In this document: piece by piece, positions 11,293 to 21,311 of the stretch
Layout: every line of letters starts with the position of its first letter
Numbering within the stretch: the first letter of the stretch is position 1
NCBI RefSeq assembly: GCF_006546935.1
Contig: NZ_SMDN01000001.1
Location: 1-64,000, forward strand
Reading direction: 5' to 3'
Length of the DNA stretch: 64,000 nt
Origin: Mycoplasmopsis mucosicanis
GTDB lineage: Bacteria; Bacillota_I; Bacilli_A; Mycoplasmatales; Metamycoplasmataceae
Notes under the pieces: generated by a model
Told to the model about the DNA's origin: nothing
The model's input: only the letters and a program-made list of their open reading frames with translations
Database searches by the model: none
Made by a program: the position numbers and the translations under genes

Positions 11293-12726
11293 ATGAAAAT
11301 AGATAACCATAAAATAAAACTTACAACTACTCTAGGACCTGTAAGTTCTTCTGTAGAAATGATTAAAGAATTAGTAAAAACTGGAGCTACAACAATTAGA
11401 GTAAACTTCAGTCATGGCTCAGTTGATGAACAAGTACTTAAATTCGATGCTGCTCGTCAAGCGGCCAAAGAATTAAACACAAACATTTCATTGCTTTTAG
11501 ACACAAAAGGACCTGAAATTCGTGTTGGAAAAATGCGTGATGGTGCTGTTGCTTTTGCTCAAAACCAATCATTTAAAATTCTCACTACACCTGAAGCATT
11601 TGCAACCGTTATTGGCGATGAAAAACAAGTTTGCGTTCCTTATGATATGTCAAAAGACTTAAAAGTAGGCGATAAAGTTCTTTTTGATGATGGTAAATTA
11701 ACAACCACAGTAACTAATGTTATTCCTGGTGAAATTACAGTTCTAACAGCTAATGCACACACACTTAAAACAAACAAAAGAATTAACCTTCCAAATGTAG
11801 AATTTTCATTGCCATTTTTAGATGCTAAAGACATTACTGATGTAACCTTTGGTGCTAAATATGGTGTTGATTATATAGCCGCTTCTTTTGTTAATAGTGC
11901 AAAAAATGTTAAAGAATTAAGAGACTTGCTCGATAAAAATGGTGGCAAAAATATTCAAATAATCTCAAAAATCGAAAGTCAAATGGGCATTAACAATATC
12001 GATGAAATAATTGAGGCAAGTGATGGAATTATGATTGCTCGTGGTGATTTAGGTCTTGAAATCCCTTATTGAGAAGTTCCATATTGAGAAATTCAAATTG
12101 TTAAAAAATGTCGAGCATTAGGCAAAATTGTTGTAGTTGCTACTCAAATGCTTGATTCACTTGAAAACAACCCTCAACCAACACGTGCTGAAGTTAGTGA
12201 TGTTTATTGAGCAACCTCGCTTGGAGCCGATTCAACAATGCTTTCAAACGAAACAGCTGCTGGTAAATATCCTATTCGCGCAGTTGAAGTAATGCGTACA
12301 ATCAACAAAAAAGCTGAATATGACTACTTCAATACTGAAGAATATAACACAAATATCAATTCATTAATTTCACAATTTGTAGTTGATGGTGATCAAGCAG
12401 TTTTAATTAAAAATATAATTAAAACTACACAAAATGGTGATTATAAATACTGTTTTGTGGTTACAGATGATGCTGAATTACTACACAAATTATCACGTTT
12501 CAGAGTTGATACAATGTTTATTGGTATTATCAACAACGAACAAAAAACTACCAGTTTTGGTCTAAATAGTGGTATTAAAATTGCTCCTAAATCTGTAGAA
12601 TTATTCTCAAAATTAGAAAACAATGCACAAAATACAGAAATTCTTGAAGAATTAGTTGAATTTAATCCAGGTGATAATTATTTAATAGTTATAAATAATG
12701 AAATAAAACACAAAAAATTTAACTAA
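11293..12726 (+). CDS. pyk: Pyruvate kinase
   Basis: Final ATP-forming step of glycolysis (PEP plus ADP to pyruvate). 477 residues. Substrate-binding motifs are [31 protein letters not shown], the catalytic Lys segment [33 protein letters not shown] and [22 protein letters not shown] precedes the ATG. Its stop overlaps the start of the thermonuclease gene (TAATG). Confidence 0.97.
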
Positions 12727-13478
12727 TGAAATTTAACTCAGGTATATTTAAACATTTAATTGTTCTTGGCTCACCATTATGTGTCATTTTTAGTTCAAGT
12801 TGCACATTAAATCTAAGCAATAATACTGCACACAATTCACCAAAACCTCCTTTACCAAGAGACAACGAAAATAAAATTAATTTAGACAAAAATATCAAAT
12901 TACTAGATAAATTACCTTATAAATTAGGCAAAACCAGTCAATTTGAGTACAATAAAGCATATAAAGTTCGTATTGAATGAATTAAGGATGGTGATACATT
13001 TGATTTTGTTGAACTTATAAGTAATAAACCATTAACATCGCGTTTTTCTGGTGTTGATACACCAGAAAAAACAACAAAAACAAAGCACGGACGCGTGCCT
13101 ACAAAAGGTCAACAACTCAAATATGCACAAAAAGCAACTGAATTTACAACAAAAATGTTGCAACTTCCTGGTATCGAGGTTTATTGTGTATTTCAAAAAA
13201 CAAAAAATGGAAGAGATAGATTTTCAGACCATTATGGTCGTTATGTGACAATAAATTACATTAAATATCAAGGAAAATACATAAACTTAAATAGTTCTCT
13301 AGTACGTCTAGGTTATGCACGTGTTCAATATATTTCTCTTAGTAAAAGAAGTAAATACTTTACAGAAAATTCTGCATGATTTTATGAACTAGAAGCCGCA
13401 CAAGATTATGCTAAACAAAATAAACTTGGAATATGAGCACCTGAAGCAAATATAGATAAAATATATCCTTATAACTAA
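12726..13478 (+). CDS. Lipoprotein thermonuclease (staphylococcal nuclease-like)
   Basis: 250 residues. A signal peptide with lipobox VIFSSSC puts the mature protein at the outer face of the membrane. The nuclease domain (~residues 80-245) keeps the three catalytic residues of staphylococcal nuclease by motif: Arg in SRFSGVDTPE, Glu in the same motif, and Arg in DHYGRYV. The later RLGYARVQY and NKLGIW match the family's C-terminal part. Surface nucleases release nucleotides from host nucleic acid, which mycoplasmas must import. Start overlaps the pyk stop; whiA begins two bases after its stop. Confidence 0.9.
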
Positions 13479-13480
13479 TT

Positions 13481-14311
13481 ATGAATAAGCAAAATAACTT
13501 TACACAATTCATAAAAAATGAATTAATCTCAAAGAAGAAAAATAAAGTTGAAATCCGTGAATTTATACGCGGGTTTATTTTTGCTAACTCAATAATAGAC
13601 ACAAATATAAAGTTAAAAATAATCAATAAAGACCTTTTTAATTATGTGTGTAATTTGCTCAAAATACTGAATTATGAGTACTATACGTCAAAATTTACTT
13701 TATCTCTTGACTTATCACTCTTTAATCTAGATAATAAATTCGAAAGTCCAACAATGTTTTTTGCAGGTGTATTTGTTGGAGGTGGTAGTATATCTGATCT
13801 TGATAGGTCTTCATATCATCTGCATCTAAGCTCTCGTTATGAAAATCTTATAGACATCTTGTTAGAAAAACTAAATGAATATGACTTTGGTTTTCAAAAA
13901 ATTAAGCATCATAATAAGTTTTTGATTTATGTTAAAAAGCATGAAAAAATATCTGATTTTTTAAAGGCAATAAGTGCTTTTGATTCAATGTTTAAGTTTG
14001 AAGATTCACGAATTCAACGAGATTTTGACAATTCATTGAACAGAATTAACAACGTAGATTTAGCCAATATCAAGAAAATTGTATCCTCTAATCAAAAACA
14101 CATAAAAAACATAAAATACGTTTTCGACAACAAATTAGAGTACTTATTCAATCAAAACCAATTAGATTTCTTTAATTTACTTTTAGAAAATCCAGATGAA
14201 AGTTTGAGTTCTTTAAGTGATATCTACAACAATAAATATGCACACAAAATTTCCAAAAGTGGTCTTAACCACTGACTCATAAAACTTAATAAAATAAGCA
14301 AAAGCACATAG
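13481..14311 (+). CDS. whiA: WhiA family DNA-binding protein
   Basis: 276 residues with the WhiA layout: a LAGLIDADG-type N-terminal domain (FIRGFIFANSIID, then MFFAGVFVGGGSISD at ~residues 88-102) and a C-terminal helix-turn-helix region (SLSSLSDIYNNKYAHKISKSGLNHWL) resembling the LxELGxxLxxxxSxSxVNHRLxKL motif. WhiA is conserved in Gram-positive lineages including mycoplasmas; a regulatory role is known elsewhere, but targets here are unknown. No ribosome site is visible, so translation is probably coupled to the nuclease gene. Confidence 0.88.
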
Positions 14312-14326
14312 AAATATGTGCTTTTT
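14301..14326 (+). terminator. Terminator after whiA
   Basis: AAAGCACATA pairs with TATGTGCTTT, followed by TT. It overlaps the whiA stop codon. Confidence 0.8.
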
Positions 14327-14350
14327 GATTGTTCAAAGCAACTCATAATA

Positions 14351-14356
14351 TATAAT
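14351..14356 (+). promoter_or_regulatory. -10 element of holA; leaderless transcript likely
   Basis: TATAAT ends six bases before the holA ATG, so the transcript would begin at or next to the start codon. No Shine-Dalgarno is present. Confidence 0.5.
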
Positions 14357-14362
14357 TTTTGT

Positions 14363-15316
14363 ATGTATTTGATTTATGGACCTGAAAAATATTTAGCACA
14401 AGAGTTTATCGATAAATTAAAAAAACAAGATCTAAGTATGGACTTGGTGAATTTCTATTGAAGTGATGAAAGTAATATCAAGGATCTTATTGATTTAATA
14501 TCGCAGAATTCTCTTTTTGGTTTTAAGCGTTTGATATGCATTTATGATTGTCCATATTGAGAAGCAAAAATTGCTAAAAGTGAAAGTCATTGAGCTAATA
14601 AATTAGCTCATGAAATTGACATAAACACTGAAGATACAGTAGTTTTTATCAATAATTCATTAAGCGCAAAAGACAAAATTCCGTTTAATTCATTTACAAA
14701 TAAAATGATGCAGTCCAATATTGAATTCTTCTTTGCAAACACATTAAGCGGAGCAAATTTGCGCAAACAAATTGAGGTTATTGCTAATAATCACGGAGCA
14801 AAAATAGATAATTTAGCAATAAATTCACTAATAAGTAAACTTCCAAATGATCTAAATTTAATTAACCATGAACTTATTAAACTTTCTCATTTAAGTCCAA
14901 CAATTACAGTAGAAAATATTGAAAAAACTGTAAGTGATGTGTATGTTGAAGACGTATTTGGATTTAGCAACAGCATAGATTCAAATGATTTTAATTTAAT
15001 CTGACGTAAATATAAAGAAAAAACCAATGAAAGTGTTGAAATATACTCATTAATTGCGCAAATAAGTCAATTACTTGTTTTAGCTCACCAGATTTATTGT
15101 TTTCTAACCAGCAACCAAACATTAAATGACATAGCAAATAAACTTAAAATCAATCAGTTTCGCGTAAAAAAAGTATATGGTTTTTTAAAAAATACAGGTA
15201 TCAATAAAATCAATGCAATGATTAAATCGCTTGCGTTAATAGACCAAGAAATTAAATTTGGTCAAACAAACGAAGTATATGCTTTTGAACAATTCCTAAT
15301 TAAATATTTTCATTAA
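14363..15316 (+). CDS. holA: DNA polymerase III delta subunit
   Basis: Clamp-loader subunit that opens the beta clamp. 317 residues, normal for Gram-positive HolA. It starts MYLIYGPEKYLAQEFIDKLKK, the family's YG(x)E..L...I opening; NSLFGFKRLICIYD matches the 'SLFG.+RLV.V' strand; the RKQIEVIANNHGAKIDNLAINSL and LNLINHELIKL segments match the domain II-III linker. The C terminus (DIANKLKINQFRVKKVYGF) matches the collar domain. The ATG is chosen because nothing upstream is open and the motif order starts at residue 2. Confidence 0.88.
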
Positions 15317-15330
15317 TCACATGAATTGTT

Positions 15331-15367
15331 TTTACCAAAACACACAAATTTGTGTAGTTTTGGTAAA
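15331..15367 (+). repeat. Long palindrome related to the dispersed repeat
   Basis: TTTACCAAAAC and GTTTTGGTAAA flank ACACAAATTTGTGT, giving a 37-base nearly perfect inverted repeat right after holA. It has no T run, so it is not a classic terminator. Its arms match those of the dispersed palindrome. Confidence 0.75.
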
Positions 15368-15401
15368 TTCACAATCACAAACAAGTCCAATAAATTTATA
15401 T

Positions 15402-15407
15402 TATAAT
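15402..15407 (+). promoter_or_regulatory. -10 element of rnpB
   Basis: TATAAT lies 5 bases before the predicted 5' end of the RNase P RNA. Confidence 0.6.
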
Positions 15408-15410
15408 TAT

Positions 15411-15688
15411 CTTGCATTGGCCAACAGCTACAAATGTAGAGGAAAGTCCACGCTAGCACTTCCTGAGATGGAAGTAGTGTTCATGCTAAGCCCAATAAGC
15501 TTAGGCCTAGACGACTAGTGCCACAGAGACGAGAATTGTGAAACGCGGTAAACTCCATGAGCTAGAAACCCAAATTTTGGTAGGGGAACTTTTAATTTAA
15601 GAATTCAATTAGTTAAAAGAGTTAGAATTTTCTAACTAGATAAATTGTTGGCACCTAAAAGGTACAGAACGTGGCTTATAGATGCAAA
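15411..15688 (+). ncRNA. rnpB: RNase P RNA
   Basis: Catalytic RNA that matures tRNA 5' ends. The 5' core has the hallmark GTAGAGGAAAGTCC and the 3' core ACAGAACGTGGCTTATAG. The ends pair as P1 (TTGCAT at 15412 with ATGCAA at 15682). The central CACAGAGACGAGAATTGTGA and GAAACGCGGTAAACTCC are also typical. About 278 nt, short, as in mycoplasmas. An apparent 65-codon frame at 15321-15518 is not a gene because it runs through this RNA. Confidence 0.95.
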
Positions 15689-15717
15689 ATATGTAGAGTA
15701 TATCTACATATTTTTTT
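15687..15717 (+). terminator. Terminator of rnpB
   Basis: AAATATGTAGA pairs with TCTACATATTT, followed by T residues. Confidence 0.8.
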
Positions 15718-15751
15718 ACTAAAAGTACTCAAAAATGTGTATTTTAGTAAA
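15715..15751 (+). repeat. Dispersed palindrome copy
   Basis: TTTACTAAAAGTACTCAAAAA followed by TGTGTATTTTAGTAAA; the arms TTTACTAAAA and TTTTAGTAAA are complementary. Note the compensatory change: C-to-T in the left arm and G-to-A in the right keeps pairing. Confidence 0.8.
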
Positions 15752-15847
15752 AAAATATATCAACATCAATAAAGCACACTTGCCTAATCATTGCAAAAAA
15801 AAAGAGAAATTTATGATAAAATTCTTATTACTTATTATGGAGGTTTT

Positions 15848-16948
15848 ATGTCATTAAAAGCAGGGATTGTTGGATTGCCAAATGTTGGAAAAAGTACTTT
15901 ATTTAGTGCTTTAACCAAATATCAAGTAGAGGCAAGCAACTACGCATTTACTACTATTGAACCAAACATAAGTTCAGTACCTTTGAAAGACCCTCGTCTT
16001 TATGAATTAGCTAAACTTGTAAGACCTAACAAAATAGTGCCTGCAACATTTGATTTTGTTGACATTGCCGGACTTGTTCAAGGTGCTTCAAAAGGTGAGG
16101 GTTTAGGAAATAAATTTCTTGGAAATATTCGTGAAGTGGATGCAATTATTCATGTTGTGCGTTGTTTTGAGGATAAAAACATAATGCATGTTGCCAATCA
16201 AGTTAACCCAGTTGCTGATAAAGATGTAATCAATCTAGAACTGATTTTAGCTGACTTAGAAACCATAAAAAATGTGCTTAATAGAATAGCAAAAAAAGCA
16301 AAATCAGGCGATAAAACCGCACTTATTGAACAAAATTTGTGTTCAAAATTGCAAAAATTGCTTGAACAAGGAATAGCTGCTCGTGAATTAAAAAATTTAA
16401 CTGAAGAAGAAGCAAAAATAATTAAAGGTTATCATCTTTTAACATTCAAACCAATGATCTACGTTGCAAATATAGCAGCCGACCAAATTCATACATATCA
16501 AAATCATCCTCTTTATGTACAGTTTAAGAATTCATGTATGCCTAATGAAAAAATTTTGCCTATTTGTGTACAACTTGAAAGTGAAATTTCACAACTTGCC
16601 GAAGAAGACATGAATGAATTTATGCAAAGTTATGAAATAAAACATAGTGGCCTTGACTTATTGACTCGAGAAGCTTTTGATCTATTAAAATTAAAAACTT
16701 ATTTTACTGTTGGTCAGATTGAAGTAAGAGCGTGAGTCTTTCATGATGGAATGATGGCACCACAATGTGCAGGTATAATTCACACTGATTTTGAAAACAA
16801 ATTTATTAAAGCCGATGTTATTTCATATGAGGATTTTATAGAGTTAGGCTCAGAACAAGCAGTAAAAGCAGCAGGAAAGATACGTTCTGAAGGCAAAAGC
16901 TATGTTATGAAAGATGGTGATATTTGTCATTTCAAGTTCGGTAAATAA
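15848..16948 (+). CDS. ychF: Ribosome-binding ATPase YchF (OLA1 family)
   Basis: 366 residues, the family's usual length, starting [19 protein letters not shown]. The P-loop is GLPNVGKST; the G3-like [22 protein letters not shown] and C-terminal TGS-like part ([38 protein letters not shown]) fit YchF. The ATG at 15848 is chosen over an in-frame upstream start at 15791 because it has TATGGAGG ahead of it and matches the family N terminus. Confidence 0.95.
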
Positions 16949-16991
16949 ATTTAAATAATCATTTACAAATATTAATTTGTAAATGAAATAT

Positions 16992-17065
16992 GGGAGTTTA
17001 GTATAGTGGTAGTACTGCAGTCTCCAAAACTGCTTGCAAGGGTTCGATTCCTTTAACTCCTGCCA
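16992..17065 (+). tRNA. tRNA-Trp (CCA anticodon)
   Basis: 74 nt cloverleaf: acceptor GGGAGTT with AACTCCT (G-T first pair), anticodon stem GCAGT/ACTGC around CTCCAAA (anticodon CCA), T loop GGTTCGATTCC, encoded CCA end. It reads UGG; UGA needs a second tRNA-Trp(UCA), which is not in the window. Confidence 0.93.
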
Positions 17066-17100
17066 GATGTTTTGAACCAAAACACCTTTAAATTTAGAAA

Positions 17101-17152
17101 ATAAAAAAATAGAACAATTCCTGAAAAGGATTCAATGTCTATTTTTTTATTT
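17101..17152. terminator. Bidirectional hairpin between tRNA-Trp and the convergent membrane-protein gene
   Basis: AAAAAATAGA pairs with TCTATTTTTT around an inner TTCC/GGA pairing. A and T runs flank both sides, so it can serve the tRNA and the minus-strand gene ending at 17180. Confidence 0.6.
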
Positions 17153-17179
17153 TGTCAATTCATTGAACAATATTATTGA

Positions 17180-17581
17180 TTATTCCTGCAAACTAGTCTG
17201 ATAAATTTCGTATGAAAGATGTTTATTTAAGCTTATTACATCGAGTAAAATTGCAGTTTTTTTAGCACTTAACTGTGCTTTTTTTGCTTCATCACTTTCA
17301 TCTTGAAAAGTTTTTAACTTTTCAAGTTTTATAGCAAATATATTTATGATACTAATTACACTAATTCCATAAATAACTATTAATGATAATAAAAGTATAA
17401 AAACAAGGTATATTGTAAATCAAATTTTTGAATTAGTTTGATGAGTGGTTGAAAATGCAAATGGTTCTATACCTCTTGCTCAACACACAGCAATCAAAAG
17501 AGTTGCTAGAGTTGAAACTATAGACACTCAAAAATAGTTCTTTGCATGTTTTTTGTATTTGACATAATTATTTTGCTGCAT
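17180..17581 (-). CDS. Small two-helix membrane protein of unknown function
   Basis: 133 residues with TGA as Trp. MQQNNYVKYKKHAKNYFW is followed by a first membrane helix (VSIVSTLATLLIAVCWA, ~19-35) and a second (WFTIYLVFILLLSLIVIYG, ~51-69), then a polar helical tail (KLEKLKTFQDESDEAKKAQ) likely cytoplasmic and coiled. CGGAGAC lies 6 bases before the ATG and a TATAAT (complement of 17601-17606) lies upstream. It has its own promoter, downstream of the ZIP gene and its terminator. Not recognised. Confidence 0.65.
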
Positions 17582-17631
17582 AATGTCTCCGTTTCTACAT
17601 ATTATACATTTAAATTCATTACATATAATTT

Positions 17632-17657
17632 CCCAATATACTCATTTTTCAGTATTA
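17632..17657 (-). repeat. Dispersed palindrome, partial copy
   Basis: On the minus strand this reads TAATACTGAAAAATGAGT then ATATTGGG, matching the core and right arm of the repeat. It lies in the gap between the ZIP gene and the small membrane protein. Confidence 0.55.
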
Positions 17658-17668
17658 AACGTAAAATT

Positions 17669-17704
17669 AAAAATAAAATCACTTGCAGAATTAGTGCAAG
17701 TGAT
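17669..17704 (-). terminator. Terminator of the opp-like/ZIP operon
   Basis: On the minus strand ATCACTTGCA pairs with TGCAAGTGAT, followed by TTTTATTTTT. It starts two bases past the ZIP stop. Confidence 0.8.
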
Positions 17705-17705
17705 A

Positions 17706-18743
17706 CTATGTGCCATGTTTGTGGAATGATAAAACAATTATCGTGAACAATACTCCTAAAAAGAACATTGCAAAGGTTAATATTCATCGTTTTTTACCCA
17801 TTCTATGATGGTAGAACTCAGGTAAAAATTCCATTATTGCAGTGAAGACCATTACAACACCAACTATTGCCATTATAACTGCTTTCAATGCAGGAATAGA
17901 CTCGATAAAATCACCACCATAAAGTCCGATAAAAATAAAAGGAATTATCAATGATAGTGCACCCATTGAGTTTAATGCAGCAAATGTGCTCGATATACCC
18001 ATTTCTCGTTGGCGATAGTAAAAAACAATCTCTTCAGGTATTGTGTGTAAAACAAATGAAATGAAAAAAGCTACTGAAATTGCTGAAACATTAGGATTAT
18101 TTATCAAGTTCGCTAAACTTATTCCAATTAATAAGCCTTCCGGGATTCTATGCGAAAGCAATAAAATTAGTGCAGTTCACTTGTTTTTTGCAACCGCATT
18201 TGATTCATTATGCTCAATATTTGCAAGATCATTTGCGTTAAAAATATGATCTTCATGGTGGTGTTCATGAACTTCATCACCATGAGTGTGCTCTTCGCCC
18301 ATTCCGTGGACATGAATAAACACTGAATTTTTTAAGTTATATTTCTTTTTGATTATTTTATAAACCAGTATTTTCACACCAAAAGCTAGTGTAATTCCAA
18401 TTAATGCACCACCTCCAACACAAAGGATGTTGTAAATGTAAATATTTGCAGTTGGAATATTTTCACCTTTTAATCCAGCACCACTACTAGTTATTTCAAT
18501 TGATTCACGTAAATATCCAAATGTTCCAAGAATAATAAACATTCCAGTTATAAACGAATAAAGATAAATTGAAAACTCTTTTTTAGGTTTTTTAAAAATT
18601 AGCGGTACAAATGTTGCAACAATTACAGGTATTAAAATCAATAATAAACTGATCGAAAATCCAAAAATAAATTTGGATACACCACCGCCTAATTGCAATG
18701 TTTCAGAGAGATAAGAATAAAATGAGTGTAATTTATTGTCCAA
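17706..18743 (-). CDS. ZIP family divalent-metal transporter
   Basis: 345 residues with about eight hydrophobic segments. The ZIP signature HRIPEG followed by HTIPEE (helices IV and V metal-binding His/Pro/Glu) is intact. A His-rich cytoplasmic loop (VHGMGEEHTHGDEVHEHHHE, ~residues 145-165) is typical of Zn/Fe/Mn carriers. The start is a TTG at 18743-18741 behind AAGGAAAA; no ATG fits. It is the last gene of a minus-strand operon, 8 bases after a lipoprotein gene, and its own terminator follows. Metal specificity cannot be told from sequence; zinc is the usual guess. Confidence 0.88.
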
Positions 18744-18751
18744 AATTTTCC

Positions 18752-19333
18752 TTAAATCTCAATTTCAAACATTTGTTTAAAGTAATATTGCGGTTTTGAT
18801 GTATTGTCCTGATCAACGTTTTTAGAAGCAAATGAAGCTTCAAAATATAATTTACCATTTTCATAACCAAACACAATTTTAGGCTGCGTTGTTAGAAGCA
18901 TTTGAAAAGCCAATACCTTGGTGCTTGGTTTAGAAATATCATTTAATTGTTCCTCATGAATATGTGAATATGAGTTTTTAGTGTCTCAACCTTTGTGAGG
19001 TCTTAATGCTGTAAGTTTAATAACAAAATTTCGCTTTATAAAATTATTGATTTTATTGACTAAATCTTTTGATGCGCCAGTATTTTCAATTTCAGTTTCA
19101 ATATCTTTAATTTTAGGCAATAGTGTTTTATGTCTAAACTCTTGAGAGGTTTGATTTTTATATTCGATATGAACAGATCCAGGTTTTATTGACTTGTAAT
19201 TTTCAAGACCTTCTAACTCATTTAGACGTCATTCGCCTTCTTTTTCAACAAAAGTGCCATCCAAAAAACAAGACGCAGTCATAACAACAGGTGAAAATGC
19301 AAAAACAGAAGCTAATAAGCTTAATTTTTTCAT
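18752..19333 (-). CDS. Lipoprotein of unknown function
   Basis: 193 residues. Signal peptide with lipobox (VVMTASC, Cys ~22). The mature part contains LTALRPHKGWDTKNSYSH and a C-terminal half rich in beta-type segments (KIVFGYENGKLYFEASFA). Preceded by TTGGAAGGAGTAAG and separated from the preceding lipoprotein stop by one base, so it is translationally coupled. Not recognised beyond being exported; it sits between an Opp-like transporter and a ZIP carrier. Confidence 0.75.
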
Positions 19334-19334
19334 C

Positions 19335-21311
19335 TTACTCCTTCCAAGCAAAATAATCTATTATTTTATTTTGCTTATCATTAGTATTTTTGTCCTCTAA
19401 AATGTCTAAAATATAGTCCAAGTTAGAGCTTATTATATTATGTTGACTTATCTGTTTGTTAATCAAGGTTTTGTTGGTACCATTGAACCCATAAAATTTT
19501 ATTACTTTTGAGCGATTTTTTTCGTTTAAAATTGATTTTCTTTTATTGTCTAAAAAATCAATTTTAAATGTTATTGTGCCTGGTTCTTCATCGACTTTAA
19601 TACTGTCTTTGTCTATTGCAATATCATCAATTCATGTGTTTGAATCAGTGTTTTTACCAATTAAATATTTAAATAGATCAATACCTATTCCAGTCTTAAA
19701 TTGTTCCCAAAAGTACTCATTTTTCAGTATTTTGTGTGCTTCATATGAACTAAAAGGTTTATTGTCAAAAAGAGATAAATCATCTTTAAATTTATAAACT
19801 TGAAGACTCAATAATTTCAAAAGTGCTTTTTCGAAGAAATCATTTGGATCAATAATTTGTTCTTTTTTAACTTTAAAGTCACCTTTTTCACGATTGATAG
19901 ATACAAAGCCATATCTATTTTTATTATCATCAAAATCAAAATCTGGTTTTGTTTTATATTTTGCAAATGTGTGATAATGAGAGTTAAAATCTATCGAAAA
20001 CCATTTATAAAATTTAGGTTGTAGATCATGAAGACGTTGTACTTCAACCAAAATTTCAATAAGAGAGTGCGATCCATCAAGATATTTATTATTAATTTTT
20101 GCTTCCTTTATTATGTATTTTTTGTCTATATTTTTGCGACTTTTAGGAACTTCAATTTCAAAATATTTGTTCAATTTATTATTGCTGGTGATTTGTGAAT
20201 AATTATGAGTATCTAATGATCCATCATGCTTTAGAAACCATAAAAACGATCTTGCTGTTGCATGATTAAATTTTTTACTTGGGTTTACATAAAATTCGTA
20301 TTGATTATCATGCAAGGAACGTTGATTTTTGTACATTAATAAAGTAATATCACCAATGTAGCCATTTACATACTCATTAAAAAGAACCTCATCCTCATCA
20401 ATGTCAAGTGTTGAACTGAAATCGCTTTTTGTGTCATAGTTTCTAAAGACACTTTGAAATTTATTTTGCTCATAATTTTCTTTTGGAATTAAGTATCTAA
20501 CCAATTCATTAACACTTGATTTTTTTGTTTTTGCAAGAACTCATTCTTTGTCTTTATATTTATTTAACAACGATTTATTATCTTTATCTAATAAATCAAT
20601 TTTAATGATTGGAGCAATCTTATAATTAGAATTTTTGTTTTTATTTATAAGTCCAACCACATCAATTTTCACTCTCGCTATTGGTTTAAGGTTGCCGAAA
20701 TTAAATCTCAAAAGGTCGAGTAAAATGTAATCTTCTCAGTATTTTATTTGCTCAGTGTTCAATTTTCAAGCATTCGCTCTAATTCATTCAGCAGGAATAA
20801 AGTTAGGATTTAATGTGTTATAAGCACTGTTTAAATTCTCGCTAGTTAATCTTTTTAATATGCTGTTTATATCGGGAGAGTCTACATCATCTTGTTCGAA
20901 TAAATAATCTTTTTGTTCGAACAAGATATCATAATTAGTTAAATTTGTAGGTTCCGAATATGAACCTTTTATATAACTAAAATCATTTTGCTTCTGAATT
21001 ACTAAATTTAACTTTTGCACTGGTTTTTGAGTAGTTTTGGTCAATTTAGAATTGTAATTTATTGCTATTTCATGATCACTAAACTTTATATCATTTGAAG
21101 TTAAATTTACTCCATTTATTGAGCTATAGATTGGTTGGTATTTGTTTATTAATTTAAGTTGCTCAAGTGTAAAAGTATCGAAGATATTTTTATTATCACT
21201 TAATTTATATGTGATGTTTTTGTTAATTTCTGCATTGAAAACACTATTGCAACTAATTGTTGCAATAGGCAAAGTTAATGTAGTTAATGCAAGATATTTA
21301 AGATTTTTCAT
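19335..21311 (-). CDS. Large lipoprotein of unknown function, opp-like operon
   Basis: 658 residues with several TGA Trp codons. Signal peptide and lipobox LPIATISC (Cys ~21). The mature part is Lys/Asn/Asp-rich and contains two similar stretches (KPIARVKIDVVGLINKNKN-, APIIKIDLLDKDNKSLLNKY and later TITFKIDFLDNKRKSILNEK), hinting at a repeated 'KIDxLDxxxKSxLN' strand motif at ~residues 215-235 and 580-610. Its ATG overlaps the stop of the upstream OppA-like gene (TAATG). Function unknown; position suggests part of the same surface uptake complex. Confidence 0.75.

Noticed and set aside
15321..15518. 65-codon frame
   Set aside because: It runs through the RNase P RNA core and a palindrome and has no ribosome site or family resemblance.
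17602..17787. 61-codon minus-strand frame at the 3' end of the ZIP gene
   Set aside because: It overlaps the true ZIP C terminus (read through TGA) and the terminator.
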